Below are positions 11,801-18,752 of a stretch of 64,000 nucleotides of DNA, one piece after another. The position numbers and the translations under genes are program-made. The notes under the pieces are model-generated. The model was not told where the DNA came from, did no database searches, and saw only the letters and a program-made list of their open reading frames with translations. Positions within the stretch are counted from its first letter, which is position 1, and every line of letters begins with the position of its first letter. The stretch spans positions 340,202 to 404,201 of the forward strand of contig JALAHT010000004.1 in the NCBI GenBank assembly GCA_025384855.1, read 5' to 3'. Source of the stretch: Luteirhabdus salina. GTDB taxonomy: Bacteria > Bacteroidota > Bacteroidia > Flavobacteriales > Flavobacteriaceae.

Positions 11801-11932
11801 TTGGTAGGTACCTATTCATCGTTGTTCATCGCAACGCCAGTATTTTACGATACTGTGAAGAAGCGCGGTATCGATTTAACAGATAAGAAAGACGAAGAGG
11901 AAGAAGCCGAAGCAGATAAGCCAAAGGCGTAA
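8852..11932 (+). CDS. secDF: Fused protein translocase subunit SecDF
   Basis: Membrane component that uses the proton gradient to pull preproteins out of the Sec channel. The 1026-residue protein is a SecD-SecF fusion, the usual form in Bacteroidota. An N-terminal membrane helix (about 5-25) is followed by the DLKGGI motif near 86, the periplasmic P1 domain, five SecD helices from about residue 515, then SecF from about 690 with the VDFVGG motif and GYSLNDTVVVFDRIRE. A Ser/Thr/Glu/Asp-rich segment (about 265-326) interrupts P1. The start is the ATG at 8852; a TTG two codons earlier is less likely. Single-gene transcript ending at a strong terminator. Confidence 0.95.
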   Translation: MQNKGLITVFAILFGLVSLYQLSFTFIANKVEGDAETFAQSKYSEDEPQLRQEAESRYLDSIGGDPYILGIDYNTAKDKELNKGLDLKGGINVILQISVQDILRGLANNSKDPAFNQAIANANELQKESQDTYLESFFQAFEELPGDNQLASPNIFFNKNLEEDININMSNDQVRGVLERKIDESVASAFEVLRKRIDKFGVTQPNIQRLGNSGRILVELPGAKDVERVKKLLQSTAQLEFWHVYKADAFGGFLQQANERLKQVNTKDSGATSETTTDEMKENEQVADTSSTEQNEAVAQQDSTETDDLSDLLGGEDVEDEAAENPIFDKVVSPGFQGGATLAVFKLQDTAAINSYLRMPEIRSLLPNDLRYARFAWGLPTTQEGVDGEVTSLYAIRSNRNNEAPISGGVVTDAAQTYDQVGRVAVSMQMNGQGAKKWEEMTGEAFQNQSQIAIVLDDIVYSAPTVTNGAISGGSTQITGDFTITEGQDLANVLRAGKLPASADIIQAEVVGPTLGQEAISSGIISFIIALGFVLLWMIFYYGKAGAFADIALIVNILFIFGILAGLGAVLTLPGIAGIVLTIGISVDANVLIFERIREELAKGKAQRDAIKDGFNNALSSILDANITTGLTGLILLVFGTGPIQGFATTLLIGILTSLFTAIFITRLFIDGYTKNNKSLTCSTSFTKNLFKNVNINFLGKRKVAYIISGILILISLGSLFTNGLNQGVDFVGGRTYTVRFAKTVDANAVEQDLIEVFGSAEAKTYGSDNQLKITTKYKVDEASQEVDQEIEQMLFQGLQPNLPSGMSYDDFKSDEERKEVGRMEYYKVSPTIADDIKKASFWAVLGSLIVVFLYILLRFRRWQFSLGAVAAVFHDVLLVLGIFSLTYKIMPFSMEIDQSFIAAILTVIGYSLNDTVVVFDRIREFFNEHTSWKMNRIINSALNSTLSRTLNTSVTTLIVLLSIFIIGAESIRGLIFALIVGVLVGTYSSLFIATPVFYDTVKKRGIDLTDKKDEEEEAEADKPKA

Positions 11933-11954
11933 TACTCTTTTAGAATATAGATAG

Positions 11955-11996
11955 GAAGCTGTTTTTAGAACTCTAAAAACAGCTTCTTTTTTTTTA
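11955..11996 (+). terminator. Strong terminator of secDF
   Basis: A 15-bp perfect inverted repeat (GAAGCTGTTTTTAGA and its complement) with almost no loop, followed by nine T bases. The stop codon of the convergent ACR3 gene lies inside the T-run. Confidence 0.9.
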
Positions 11997-13040
11997 TGCC
12001 TCTTTCAAATAATACTTCTTTCGAAGCCAAAAGGAAACCCTAACTAACAAAATTAGGGCGGGAACTTCAACCAATGGGCCGATGACTCCTGTAAATGCTT
12101 GACCGGAGTTTAGTCCGAAGACGGCAATGGCGACCGCTATGGCCAATTCAAAATTGTTTCCAGCAGCGGTAAAGGAGATTGCTGCATTCTTATCGTAGGT
12201 GGCGCCTGTAGCCTTGCTTACAAAGAAACCGATAAAGAACATCAGGGCGAAATAGATAAGCAATGGAATAGCGATTAGCAGCACATCTTGTGGAAGTTCC
12301 ACAATCAGTTCGCCTTTCAGTGAAAACATTACCACGATAGTGAAAAGCAAAGCTATCAAGGTGAGTGGCGATACTGTTGGAATAAAAACAGTGTTGTACC
12401 ATTCTTCACTTTTTAAGCGAACCAATATCACACGACTTAAAATTCCGAGAGCGAATGGAATCCCTAAATAAATAGCAACGCTCTCAGCGATAGTGGCAAT
12501 GGATATTTCGACGATAGCTCCTTCAAATCCGAGTAGGGGAGGAAGTTTGGTGATAAAAAGCCATGCGTAAAAACTATAGGCTACTACCTGAAAGACGCTA
12601 TTCAAGGCAACCAAGCCAGCGCCGTATTCACTGCTGCCTTCCGCTAGATCGTTCCATACCAACACCATTGCGATACAACGCGCTAGGCCGATCAAGATCA
12701 AACCTACCATGTATTCAGGATGGTTGGGAAGGAAAATGATAGCGAGGAAAAACATCAGTAATGGACCGATAATCCAGTTCAACAATAAGGAAATCGATAA
12801 TACCTTGACATTTTTAAATACTTTCGGAAGAAGGGAATACTTCACCTTCGCTAATGGCGGATACATCATAATGATCAATCCAATTGCAATGGGAATATTG
12901 GTGCTTCCGCTACTAAAAGAATTCACGATATCTGGGAAACCTGGGAAAAAATATCCGATACCTACACCAATGGCCATGGCGAGGAAAATCCAAAGGGTAA
13001 GATAGCGGTTTAGAAATCCGAGTTGCTTAGGTCGACTCAT
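11994..13040 (-). CDS. arsB: ACR3-family arsenite efflux transporter
   Basis: Inner-membrane pump that exports arsenite. The 348-residue protein has about ten hydrophobic helices and the family-defining cysteine in the fourth helix (GLARC, C122), followed by IAMVLVWN. Another conserved feature is the [11 protein letters not shown] block in the C-terminal half. It is ACR3, not the larger ArsB antiporter family, although genome annotation often uses the symbol arsB. Its start codon overlaps the stop of the upstream phosphatase gene (ATGA), so the two are translationally coupled. It is the last gene of the arsenic operon. Confidence 0.93.
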   Translation of the reverse strand: MSRPKQLGFLNRYLTLWIFLAMAIGVGIGYFFPGFPDIVNSFSSGSTNIPIAIGLIIMMYPPLAKVKYSLLPKVFKNVKVLSISLLLNWIIGPLLMFFLAIIFLPNHPEYMVGLILIGLARCIAMVLVWNDLAEGSSEYGAGLVALNSVFQVVAYSFYAWLFITKLPPLLGFEGAIVEISIATIAESVAIYLGIPFALGILSRVILVRLKSEEWYNTVFIPTVSPLTLIALLFTIVVMFSLKGELIVELPQDVLLIAIPLLIYFALMFFIGFFVSKATGATYDKNAAISFTAAGNNFELAIAVAIAVFGLNSGQAFTGVIGPLVEVPALILLVRVSFWLRKKYYLKEA

Positions 13041-13654
13041 ACTGTTTTTTTGATTTTTTGAAAGATATATTTTAATTCGGTGGCAATCTGAAGGCTGCGT
13101 TCGGTGTAGGTTTCCAATTCTTCGGAAGAGCCATCGGATGTCTTTGGATCTTCATAGGGAAGTGAAAACCGGGAGCTAGCACCCGCTACAAACGGACAAC
13201 CACCATCGGCTTCGGTACAGGTCATAATGGCTGAGAAACCATGACTCGGATTAAAGTCATGCCCATATTCCTTTGAAAAGGCGATGCTAGGTACCTCCGT
13301 ATCTCCATATTTTAATGCATAAACAGGATTGTCTTCTTGAGAGAGGCGTAACATCTCAAATCCTTGAACCTCCAAAATCTCTAGGACAGTTGGGTATACC
13401 CGAGTAGCTTCTGTACCGCCAGAATATGTTTGAATACCTTCAATGCCAAAATAGATGGAAATTGCTTGAGCCCAAAGTTGGGCAAGGTGACTGCGTCTAG
13501 AGTTATGGGTACAGATAAAGATGATGTTTAATCGGCCTTCATTGCTGAGAATATCGCTCCATTTCGCTGCGATAGGGTCCAATAGTTCAATGCGTTCATC
13601 ACTGATGGTTGAGATCTCCAGCCTATCGATGGTTTCTTTTAGAGTTAAAAACAT
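13037..13654 (-). CDS. Arsenate reductase-like low-molecular-weight phosphatase
   Basis: 205-residue cytoplasmic protein of the low-molecular-weight tyrosine phosphatase superfamily, in the branch found in Bacteroidota ars operons. The P-loop is C48-THNSR-R54 (CX5R) followed by S55. A later [11 protein letters not shown] segment supplies further cysteines that could act in the disulfide relay, and LPYEDPK provides the general-acid aspartate. By family and context it probably reduces arsenate to arsenite, which the adjacent ACR3 pump exports. It overlaps the ACR3 gene by 4 bases and starts 9 bases after the DUF6428 gene. Dephosphorylation of another substrate cannot be excluded from sequence. 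Confidence 0.85.
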   Translation of the reverse strand: MFLTLKETIDRLEISTISDERIELLDPIAAKWSDILSNEGRLNIIFICTHNSRRSHLAQLWAQAISIYFGIEGIQTYSGGTEATRVYPTVLEILEVQGFEMLRLSQEDNPVYALKYGDTEVPSIAFSKEYGHDFNPSHGFSAIMTCTEADGGCPFVAGASSRFSLPYEDPKTSDGSSEELETYTERSLQIATELKYIFQKIKKTV

Positions 13655-13663
13655 AGAAAAATT

Positions 13664-14134
13664 TTAGCAGCAGTTAGACGATGGTGAACAACATGGCTCG
13701 GGTTGTATACTCGACAAGGCTCTTTTTTCCTTTTTCTCGGGAATGCCACACGCATCCTTTGCCAAACAATCGGTTTGGGTCGAAACCAGCTGAAAAGTAC
13801 CATCTGCGAATTCCAATCCATAGGTTTCAATGGTGTTGCCTTGGTATTCCACTTCTATCGCAGCATCAGTAGGAAGTCCTAATTTCTCGATGGAAAGATT
13901 TATAATGTTAACTAGTTTTTCAGGATGAAGGCGATGGTTGTAATCGTTAGCGCTCCACAGTTGAAAGTTGATTTTTTCTTCTTCACGAAGGGTCCCGCCA
14001 CAGTCGATAAACTTCTTTTGTACATGGCCGATTTCGGTTACATGAAAATGTTCTGGTACCAATACGCCATTCGGCAATGAAAAAGTTATTGTGTCTAAGT
14101 GTGATAGGTTTTGTTTTACGTCTTCTAATGTCAT
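13664..14134 (-). CDS. DUF6428 family protein, arsenic operon
   Basis: 156-residue soluble protein without signal peptide, of the DUF6428 family that is regularly found in Bacteroidota arsenic operons. The body (HFHVTEIGHVQKKFIDCGG, then W-x-A-N-D-Y-N-H-R-L) is the family core. The last 30 residues are charged and end in two vicinal cysteine pairs (CC at 148-149 and at the extreme C-terminus), well suited to bind As(III) or another thiophilic metal. The molecular role of the family is not established; an arsenic-binding or chaperone role is inference from the cysteines and from the operon. Confidence 0.82.
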   Translation of the reverse strand: MTLEDVKQNLSHLDTITFSLPNGVLVPEHFHVTEIGHVQKKFIDCGGTLREEEKINFQLWSANDYNHRLHPEKLVNIINLSIEKLGLPTDAAIEVEYQGNTIETYGLEFADGTFQLVSTQTDCLAKDACGIPEKKEKRALSSIQPEPCCSPSSNCC

Positions 14135-14139
14135 AATTG

Positions 14140-14751
14140 TTAATTAAGTGAATTAAGTCTGTGTGTAAGGTATATCATTTCTCTTGCAATATTTTCTTTC
14201 TTAAACATCGGTAAGGCGATTGTAGATTTTTCTTGTGCTGTCATTGCCTTACTTTCAAATAGTATAATCAAGTCGCCACCATAAGCTTCCTTTGCATCTG
14301 TAAATAACATCGGTGAAAACTCCCAGCTCCCGGTCCCGTAACTCACCGAATAACTTCCATTGTTTTCTGAGGAAACGGTAAAGCCGTAAGTATTAATACC
14401 GTCGAGGGATCTATTCCTTAAAGGGGAGTGACGGCCTGCAATAACTATATCGATATTATCTATGTCGTAATATTCTAGACCAGTTCGAAACCAAACCGCT
14501 CCAAGTTGGACTTTTTCAGAAGCGTTTAAGTCGACTAAAATAATTGAAATACTCTGATCCTGATCGATTTTTCGGTCGATAGCGTAAGCTATTTGATTCA
14601 GTTCTGCGATTCTACTCTTGGGAATTTCTGAGAACTCAGCTTCAATGGTTGTTACTGAGGAAGCAATTTTTGAATCTAAATTTTGAGCGGATCCCGATAG
14701 CGTTAATAAGCTAACTACTAAAACTAATACCATAAAATTTAACGGTCTCAT
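14140..14751 (-). CDS. Secreted arsenate-reductase-like protein lacking catalytic residues
   Basis: 203-residue protein with a signal peptide (about 1-22, ending GSAQ), so exported. Residues 47-119 align without gaps to residues 21-93 of the neighbouring phosphatase at 13037-13654; I count about 15 identities in 73 positions, including the RI, IA, II, W, Y and GF positions, and the pattern continues downstream. The catalytic cysteine is D74 and the P-loop arginine is K80, so it cannot act as a phosphatase or arsenate reductase. It sits second in the ars operon, 5 bases before DUF6428. Homology is my inference from the hand alignment and synteny; function unknown. Confidence 0.6.
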   Translation of the reverse strand: MRPLNFMVLVLVVSLLTLSGSAQNLDSKIASSVTTIEAEFSEIPKSRIAELNQIAYAIDRKIDQDQSISIILVDLNASEKVQLGAVWFRTGLEYYDIDNIDIVIAGRHSPLRNRSLDGINTYGFTVSSENNGSYSVSYGTGSWEFSPMLFTDAKEAYGGDLIILFESKAMTAQEKSTIALPMFKKENIAREMIYLTHRLNSLN

Positions 14752-14777
14752 AGTGTATAAATTTAAGTTAATATTTG

Positions 14778-14791
14778 TTTATTGCAATAAA
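14778..14791. promoter_or_regulatory. Second ArsR-type operator inside the ars operon
   Basis: A perfect 14-base palindrome, TTTATTGCAATAAA, in the 62-base gap between arsR and the next gene. It shares the core TATTGCAATA-like centre (ATTGCAAT) with the palindrome upstream of arsR, so a second regulated promoter here is likely. Confidence 0.6.
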
Positions 14792-14813
14792 GCGATTAAT
14801 AGATATAAATTTT

Positions 14814-15146
14814 TTAACAACAATCTTCGGGAGCGGCTGTATCCTGATTCATAAAAACTTCCATCTCTTGTTTCATTTTCTGCCAATTATCGGGGTCGAT
14901 ACAATAGCAGACACTGGTACCTTCCACATTACCTTTGATAAGGCCCAAATTCTTGAGTTCTTTTAAATGTTGTGAAATGGTGGGTTGTGCCAAGCCTATC
15001 TCCGTCACCAAATCACCACAAACACAGCCCTCCGTTTTAAACAGCTGCTCTAATATGGCAATTCGAGCCGGATGGGCGAATGCCTTGGCAAACAGTGCCA
15101 AGGTATTTTGACCTTGGGTGAAAAGTTCTGTTTTTGCGAGTCCCAT
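14814..15146 (-). CDS. arsR: ArsR/SmtB-family arsenic-responsive repressor
   Basis: 110-residue winged-helix repressor. The recognition helix region reads [14 protein letters not shown] (about 51-64). The As(III)-binding motif CVCGDL (C41, C43) is at the alpha-3 helix position typical of arsenite-responsive ArsR proteins; C80 and C82 and a terminal C109-C110 pair give additional thiols. It is expected to leave its operator when arsenite binds, derepressing itself and the downstream genes. It is the first gene of the minus-strand operon, with a near-perfect palindrome in its promoter region and a second one just after its stop codon. Confidence 0.92.
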   Translation of the reverse strand: MGLAKTELFTQGQNTLALFAKAFAHPARIAILEQLFKTEGCVCGDLVTEIGLAQPTISQHLKELKNLGLIKGNVEGTSVCYCIDPDNWQKMKQEMEVFMNQDTAAPEDCC

Positions 15147-15154
15147 AATGCTTA

Positions 15155-15178
15155 ATCGTTATATTGCAATATTACGAT
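15155..15178. promoter_or_regulatory. ArsR operator upstream of arsR
   Basis: A 24-base near-perfect palindrome whose half-sites ATCGT and ACGAT flank the centre ATATTGCAATAT; only the innermost T/A flanks at positions 15160 and 15173 break symmetry. It begins 9 bases before the arsR start codon on the minus strand, the place expected for autoregulation. Confidence 0.72.
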
Positions 15179-15218
15179 AAATAGTTGAAAAAACGAATAA
15201 AATTGGAAATAATTATTC

Positions 15219-15713
15219 TTAGTTTGCTGAAGTGGTGTACTCTATATAATCGCCTTCCTCCAATCCCCAACGGTCACTAAGTCCAGCATTTACTTCCAAT
15301 ACATAGCGAGCGGGCTGGGTGGAAGGGAGCGAGGTTTCATCCAATGGACGTGCATTCTTCTTAATGTCGACTATTTTGCGTACTTCGTTTAAATAAATAA
15401 TATCCAACGGAAATTCGGTATTCTTCATATAAAACGAGCGTCGTAATTCATCTTCAAAAATAAACAGCATTCCTCGGTTTTCAGCCATGCTTTGGCGATA
15501 CATCAATCCGGTTTGGATCTCATAATCATTTTTAGCTATTTCGATATCCAAAGAGGCTACGGTCGAATCGGTTTCGGCCTTTTTTAGCTGAAGTTCCCCT
15601 TCTTTTTTAAAGGAAACTTTTTTTGTTAATACCTTTTCCTCTTTCTTCTCCTTACAGTTAAATGCCGTCAGGGAAAAAGCTAGTAATACGAGTAGTAATG
15701 AAAACTTCTTCAT
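15219..15713 (-). CDS. DUF192 family lipoprotein-like exported protein
   Basis: 164-residue protein with a signal sequence (about 1-19) and a cysteine at residue 20 (TAFNC) that may be lipidated, though the -1 asparagine is not a canonical lipobox. The remainder is a DUF192 domain: GLMYRQSM, MLFIFED, MKNTEFPLDIIYL and the C-terminal VLEVNAG motifs are all present. Function of DUF192 is not established. It begins 1 base after the lgt stop codon, so it is the last gene of a pabA-yidD-lgt-DUF192 transcript. The link with Lgt, the lipoprotein-modifying enzyme, may be coincidental. Confidence 0.85.
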   Translation of the reverse strand: MKKFSLLLVLLAFSLTAFNCKEKKEEKVLTKKVSFKKEGELQLKKAETDSTVASLDIEIAKNDYEIQTGLMYRQSMAENRGMLFIFEDELRRSFYMKNTEFPLDIIYLNEVRKIVDIKKNARPLDETSLPSTQPARYVLEVNAGLSDRWGLEEGDYIEYTTSAN

Positions 15714-15714
15714 T

Positions 15715-16539
15715 TTATGCTATGGGTTTCTTTTTCGATTGTACCATTAAGAATATACCGACCAAAATAAATGGAATACTCAACCATTGACCTGTGTTTA
15801 AGGCCCATTCGGCCCGTTCGGCTACTTGTGCTTCCTTGACGAATTCAACCAAGAATCGTACCGTCCAGAGCAGGATTAAAAACACTCCGAAAATATAGCC
15901 TAAATACTTTCGCTTGTCCGTTTTCCAATAGATGAACCACAGCAGTAAAAACACAATGATGTAGCCTGCCGATTCATATAACTGCGCGGGGTGTCGTGGG
16001 AAGTTTTCACCCAATTGCTTAAATATAACTCCGTAATCGCTATTGGTTGGCTTTCCAATGATTTCAGAATTGATAAAATTTCCAAGTCGAACAAAGATTC
16101 CACCACAGGCAACGGCAATTACGATTCGGTCCAAAATCCACAATACCGGTTTTTTCAATACCTTTTTACTGTAAATAAACATCGCAATAATGATGGCGAT
16201 GGCCGCGCCATGACTTGCCAATCCTTGAAAGCCGGTAAATTCGAATTCAGGAACAGTTTGGATGGGAAGGAAAACAGCTAGTGGATCTTCCCATATTAGT
16301 TCCGTTTGATAGAATATAACATGTCCCAGCCGCGCTCCGAGTAAGGTAGCAACGACCATATAGATGAAAAGGCTATCGAGTTTCGTTTCAGATTCGTTTT
16401 CATTTTTGAATATTTTCTTCATAATGAACCATCCGAGGGTAAAGGCGATGACAAACATCAAACTGTAGTATCGGATGACAAAGAAGCCGAGGTCGATTCC
16501 CGGGGATGGGTCCCAGACAATAGCCGAAAAATAGGTCAT
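15715..16539 (-). CDS. lgt: Prolipoprotein diacylglyceryl transferase
   Basis: Inner-membrane enzyme that transfers diacylglycerol from phosphatidylglycerol to the lipobox cysteine of prolipoproteins. The 274-residue protein has seven predicted membrane helices. Signature residues are present: the LASHGA motif with the essential histidine, the R-x-G-N-F-x-N-S-E block, and RHPAQLYE. The many lipoproteins in this window are its expected substrates. It follows yidD by 56 bases in the same direction and is almost joined to the DUF192 gene. Confidence 0.95.
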   Translation of the reverse strand: MTYFSAIVWDPSPGIDLGFFVIRYYSLMFVIAFTLGWFIMKKIFKNENESETKLDSLFIYMVVATLLGARLGHVIFYQTELIWEDPLAVFLPIQTVPEFEFTGFQGLASHGAAIAIIIAMFIYSKKVLKKPVLWILDRIVIAVACGGIFVRLGNFINSEIIGKPTNSDYGVIFKQLGENFPRHPAQLYESAGYIIVFLLLWFIYWKTDKRKYLGYIFGVFLILLWTVRFLVEFVKEAQVAERAEWALNTGQWLSIPFILVGIFLMVQSKKKPIA

Positions 16540-16595
16540 GGTTGTAATTTTTGTAGGTGTAAAGATAGCAAAACCGAAAAGGGTAACGTCGGTTC

Positions 16596-16832
16596 TTATT
16601 TTTCTTTTTTGGGAGGAACCGGATCATAGCCTGAACCGCCCCACGGATGGCAACTTCCAATGCGCTTTAAGGCTAACCACCCACCTTTTAACAAACCATG
16701 GGTTTTTAGCGCTTCCACACTGTAGTGCGAACACGTTGGCGTGTACCTACAGGTAGAAGGGGTAAGGGGTGAAATCACTTTTTGGTACACCCGAATCAGG
16801 AATAGGAAGGGAGCGATTAGAATTGCTTTCAT
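16596..16832 (-). CDS. yidD: Membrane protein insertion efficiency factor YidD
   Basis: 78-residue protein with an amphipathic N-terminal helix and the family signature: [14 protein letters not shown] (three conserved cysteines overall with GSCHPWGG) and the C-terminal GYDPVP. YidD is associated with the YidC insertase pathway and helps inner-membrane protein insertion. It lies between the amidotransferase gene and lgt in a run of minus-strand genes with gaps of 41 and 56 bases. Length is typical. Confidence 0.93.
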   Translation of the reverse strand: MKAILIAPFLFLIRVYQKVISPLTPSTCRYTPTCSHYSVEALKTHGLLKGGWLALKRIGSCHPWGGSGYDPVPPKKEK

Positions 16833-16873
16833 GGAACGACAAAGATACGGTGGTTGAAGCAGACTTCAACCGT

Positions 16874-17443
16874 TTACGAATGGCGAACCCAATTTTGGAT
16901 TATTTTTTTGCCTTCAGGGGTTAACACGCTTTCAGGATGGAATTGAACCGCGCGAAGATCATACTTTCGATGACGCAAGGCCATAATCTGACCATTTTCA
17001 TCTTCTGCAATAATTTCAAGCATAGGCGGGAAGTTCGCTTTGGAGACGACCCAAGAATGGTAGCGGCCGATTTCAAAAGGAGACCTAATATTTTTGAACA
17101 AGGGTTCATCTTCAACTAAAATGGAAGCCTTCGTAGCCACACCATGGAAAACGTTCTCCAAATTTTCAATCGTACCACCAAATACTTCCGCAATGGCTTG
17201 CTGTCCTAAGCAAACACCAAGAATAGGCTTTGTTTGGTAATAGTGAAGAAGTAAGGGCTTCAACAAACCAGCTTCATCGGGAATTCCAGGGCCGGGCGAT
17301 AACAGGATTTTATCGTAAGCTGCTACTTCTTCAAGTGAAAACCGATCGTTTCGTTTCACCACAACGTCGCAGTCCAGTTCCTCTAAATAATGGACGAGGT
17401 TGTAGACAAAGCTGTCGTAATTATCGATGACCAAGATTTTCAT
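16874..17443 (-). CDS. pabA: Aminodeoxychorismate/anthranilate synthase component II (glutamine amidotransferase)
   Basis: Class I glutamine amidotransferase subunit that supplies ammonia to a chorismate-using partner. The 189-residue product has the SPGPG oxyanion motif near 49-53, the nucleophile C78 in GVCLGQQ, and the HPE catalytic pair (FHPES) near 170. PabA and TrpG cannot be separated reliably by sequence; the absence of trp genes nearby favours the folate role. A longer frame starting 17 codons upstream exists, but the ATG at 17443 gives the family N-terminus MKILVIDNYDSF. It heads the yidD-lgt-DUF192 run. Confidence 0.85.
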   Translation of the reverse strand: MKILVIDNYDSFVYNLVHYLEELDCDVVVKRNDRFSLEEVAAYDKILLSPGPGIPDEAGLLKPLLLHYYQTKPILGVCLGQQAIAEVFGGTIENLENVFHGVATKASILVEDEPLFKNIRSPFEIGRYHSWVVSKANFPPMLEIIAEDENGQIMALRHRKYDLRAVQFHPESVLTPEGKKIIQNWVRHS

Positions 17444-17494
17444 TCGGTTGAAAATTTCAGCAAAGATAACGGGAATCTTTGTTGAAGAAGGCAT

Positions 17495-17525
17495 AAAAAA
17501 AGGCTTGCCGAAATGACAAGCCTTT
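17495..17525 (-). terminator. Terminator of the yceI gene
   Basis: Stem AGGCTTG/CAAGCCT with a 9-base loop; A7 on its left reads as a U-tract on the minus strand. It lies between the yceI stop and the start of the amidotransferase gene. Confidence 0.75.
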
Positions 17526-17548
17526 AGGTCGCAACTTTTTCTTTTTCA

Positions 17549-18115
17549 TTAGAATTTTAGCGTCACGTCCAATACAAACGTATCGGAAATCGTATTATCG
17601 CCTAAATTGTCGAAGAAACTTCCAGAACCATAGCGTGCATTGTACTTTGTTCGGTCAATACGTACGCTGGTAATGGCAGTGCTTTCACCCATCGTTAATT
17701 CAAAATCGATTGGGTTTGTAATTCCCTTGATGGTAAGGTCGCCTGTTACATCATACACATTTCCTTCGCGTGTTGCCTTTTTGATAACCAATGTAGAAGT
17801 GGGATGGTTTTCGACACCGAAGAAATCTTCGCTCTTCAAGTGACCTTCCAATTTTCCTTTGCTCTCTCCTTCAAGATCGGTACAAACGATGGAAGTCATA
17901 TCGACTACAAATTCGCCTCCGACCAAGTTGTTTCCGTCCATTTCTAGGTAACCACTCTGCAGGTTAATGGTTCCATTGTGGGAGCCAAGGACTTTTTTAC
18001 CTTTCCATTCGATAGTACTTTCCTCTACGTTAATGGTTTTACGATCGGATGAAGTAAAGGCTGCAGTGCCTGTGGCAACGGCCAAGATCAATACTGGTTT
18101 TGCAATTTTTTTCAT
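17549..18115 (-). CDS. YceI family periplasmic protein
   Basis: 188-residue exported protein (signal peptide about 1-22) with a YceI domain, a lipocalin-like beta barrel that binds polyisoprenoid or similar long hydrophobic molecules. Recognisable family features are the I-E-W-K-G-K start, FVVDMTSI, LKSEDFFGVENHPTSTL and DLTIKGIT motifs, and the terminal DTFVLDVTL strand. An upstream in-frame start adding 10 residues is rejected because the ATG at 18115 directly precedes the signal peptide. It follows the MarR regulator by 33 bases on the same strand, which suggests the two form an operon and that the regulator may respond to the ligand. Confidence 0.9.
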   Translation of the reverse strand: MKKIAKPVLILAVATGTAAFTSSDRKTINVEESTIEWKGKKVLGSHNGTINLQSGYLEMDGNNLVGGEFVVDMTSIVCTDLEGESKGKLEGHLKSEDFFGVENHPTSTLVIKKATREGNVYDVTGDLTIKGITNPIDFELTMGESTAITSVRIDRTKYNARYGSGSFFDNLGDNTISDTFVLDVTLKF

Positions 18116-18148
18116 AGCGTTCTGATTTAAAATTATAGTTAGCAATTA

Positions 18149-18601
18149 TTAGGATCGTAAGGCATCCAACAAACTGTTTAGTTGCTGAAGTTCCTCACTT
18201 TTTAAATTTTCAATGATAGCGGCATTGTTGGCTTCGGTTATGGAATCCAGTTCCGCTAATAATTCTTTTCCTTCACCGGTGATGAAAATCTCCACCTTTC
18301 TTCGGTTCTGTTTGCACACCTGACGACGTACCCAACCTTTTGTAATTAATTTATCGACCAATCGTGTGGTATTACTGCTACGATCAACCATACGCTCATT
18401 TATCGTACTTAGGTTGGCCGGAGCATCTTTTTGTCCGCGAAGGATTCGCAATACATTATATTGTTGAATACTCAAATCGAAGGGTTTCAGCTCCTGCGCT
18501 ACTTGTTCCTCAACAATCCTACTGGTATACATCAGGTTAATGATTGTCTTGGTTGGAAGTGGCATTTCCTTGGATGCTTTTATGGCGTCTTCAATCTTCA
18601 T
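18149..18601 (-). CDS. MarR family transcriptional regulator
   Basis: 150-residue winged-helix protein. The DNA-binding part is at about 55-110 (LSTINERMVDRSSNTTRLVDKL, then the wing with RRQVCKQNRRKVEIFIT). N- and C-terminal helices form the dimer interface. MarR proteins are usually autorepressors released by small molecules or oxidation; the single cysteine near the wing is in a region where some family members sense oxidants, but that is inference. A palindrome overlapping the predicted -7 element upstream fits autoregulation. It leads the yceI gene. Confidence 0.9.
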   Translation of the reverse strand: MKIEDAIKASKEMPLPTKTIINLMYTSRIVEEQVAQELKPFDLSIQQYNVLRILRGQKDAPANLSTINERMVDRSSNTTRLVDKLITKGWVRRQVCKQNRRKVEIFITGEGKELLAELDSITEANNAAIIENLKSEELQQLNSLLDALRS

Positions 18602-18616
18602 ATATGTATCAACAAT

Positions 18617-18635
18617 ATTTGTACATACAAATGTA
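18617..18635 (-). promoter_or_regulatory. MarR operator overlapping a -7 promoter element
   Basis: The inverted repeat ATTTGT-4-ACAAAT (18617-18632) overlaps TACATTTG on the minus strand (18635-18628), which fits TAnnTTTG. The element lies 26 bases before the marR start codon. A repressor bound here would block the promoter. Confidence 0.6.
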
Positions 18636-18752
18636 TGGTGAAAATGGAGTTTGTCATAATCTTTAACGTTTTTTTAAGAATCGCTTCAATCCCTTCTGAT
18701 ACAAATTGTTAAATCTGAAGGTTAGGTCGACCCAATTCAATATTTTTAGAAC

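Noticed and set aside
16874..17443. Naming the amidotransferase trpG
   Set aside because: Sequence does not separate TrpG and PabA, and no trp genes are nearby, so the folate-type name is kept with reduced confidence.
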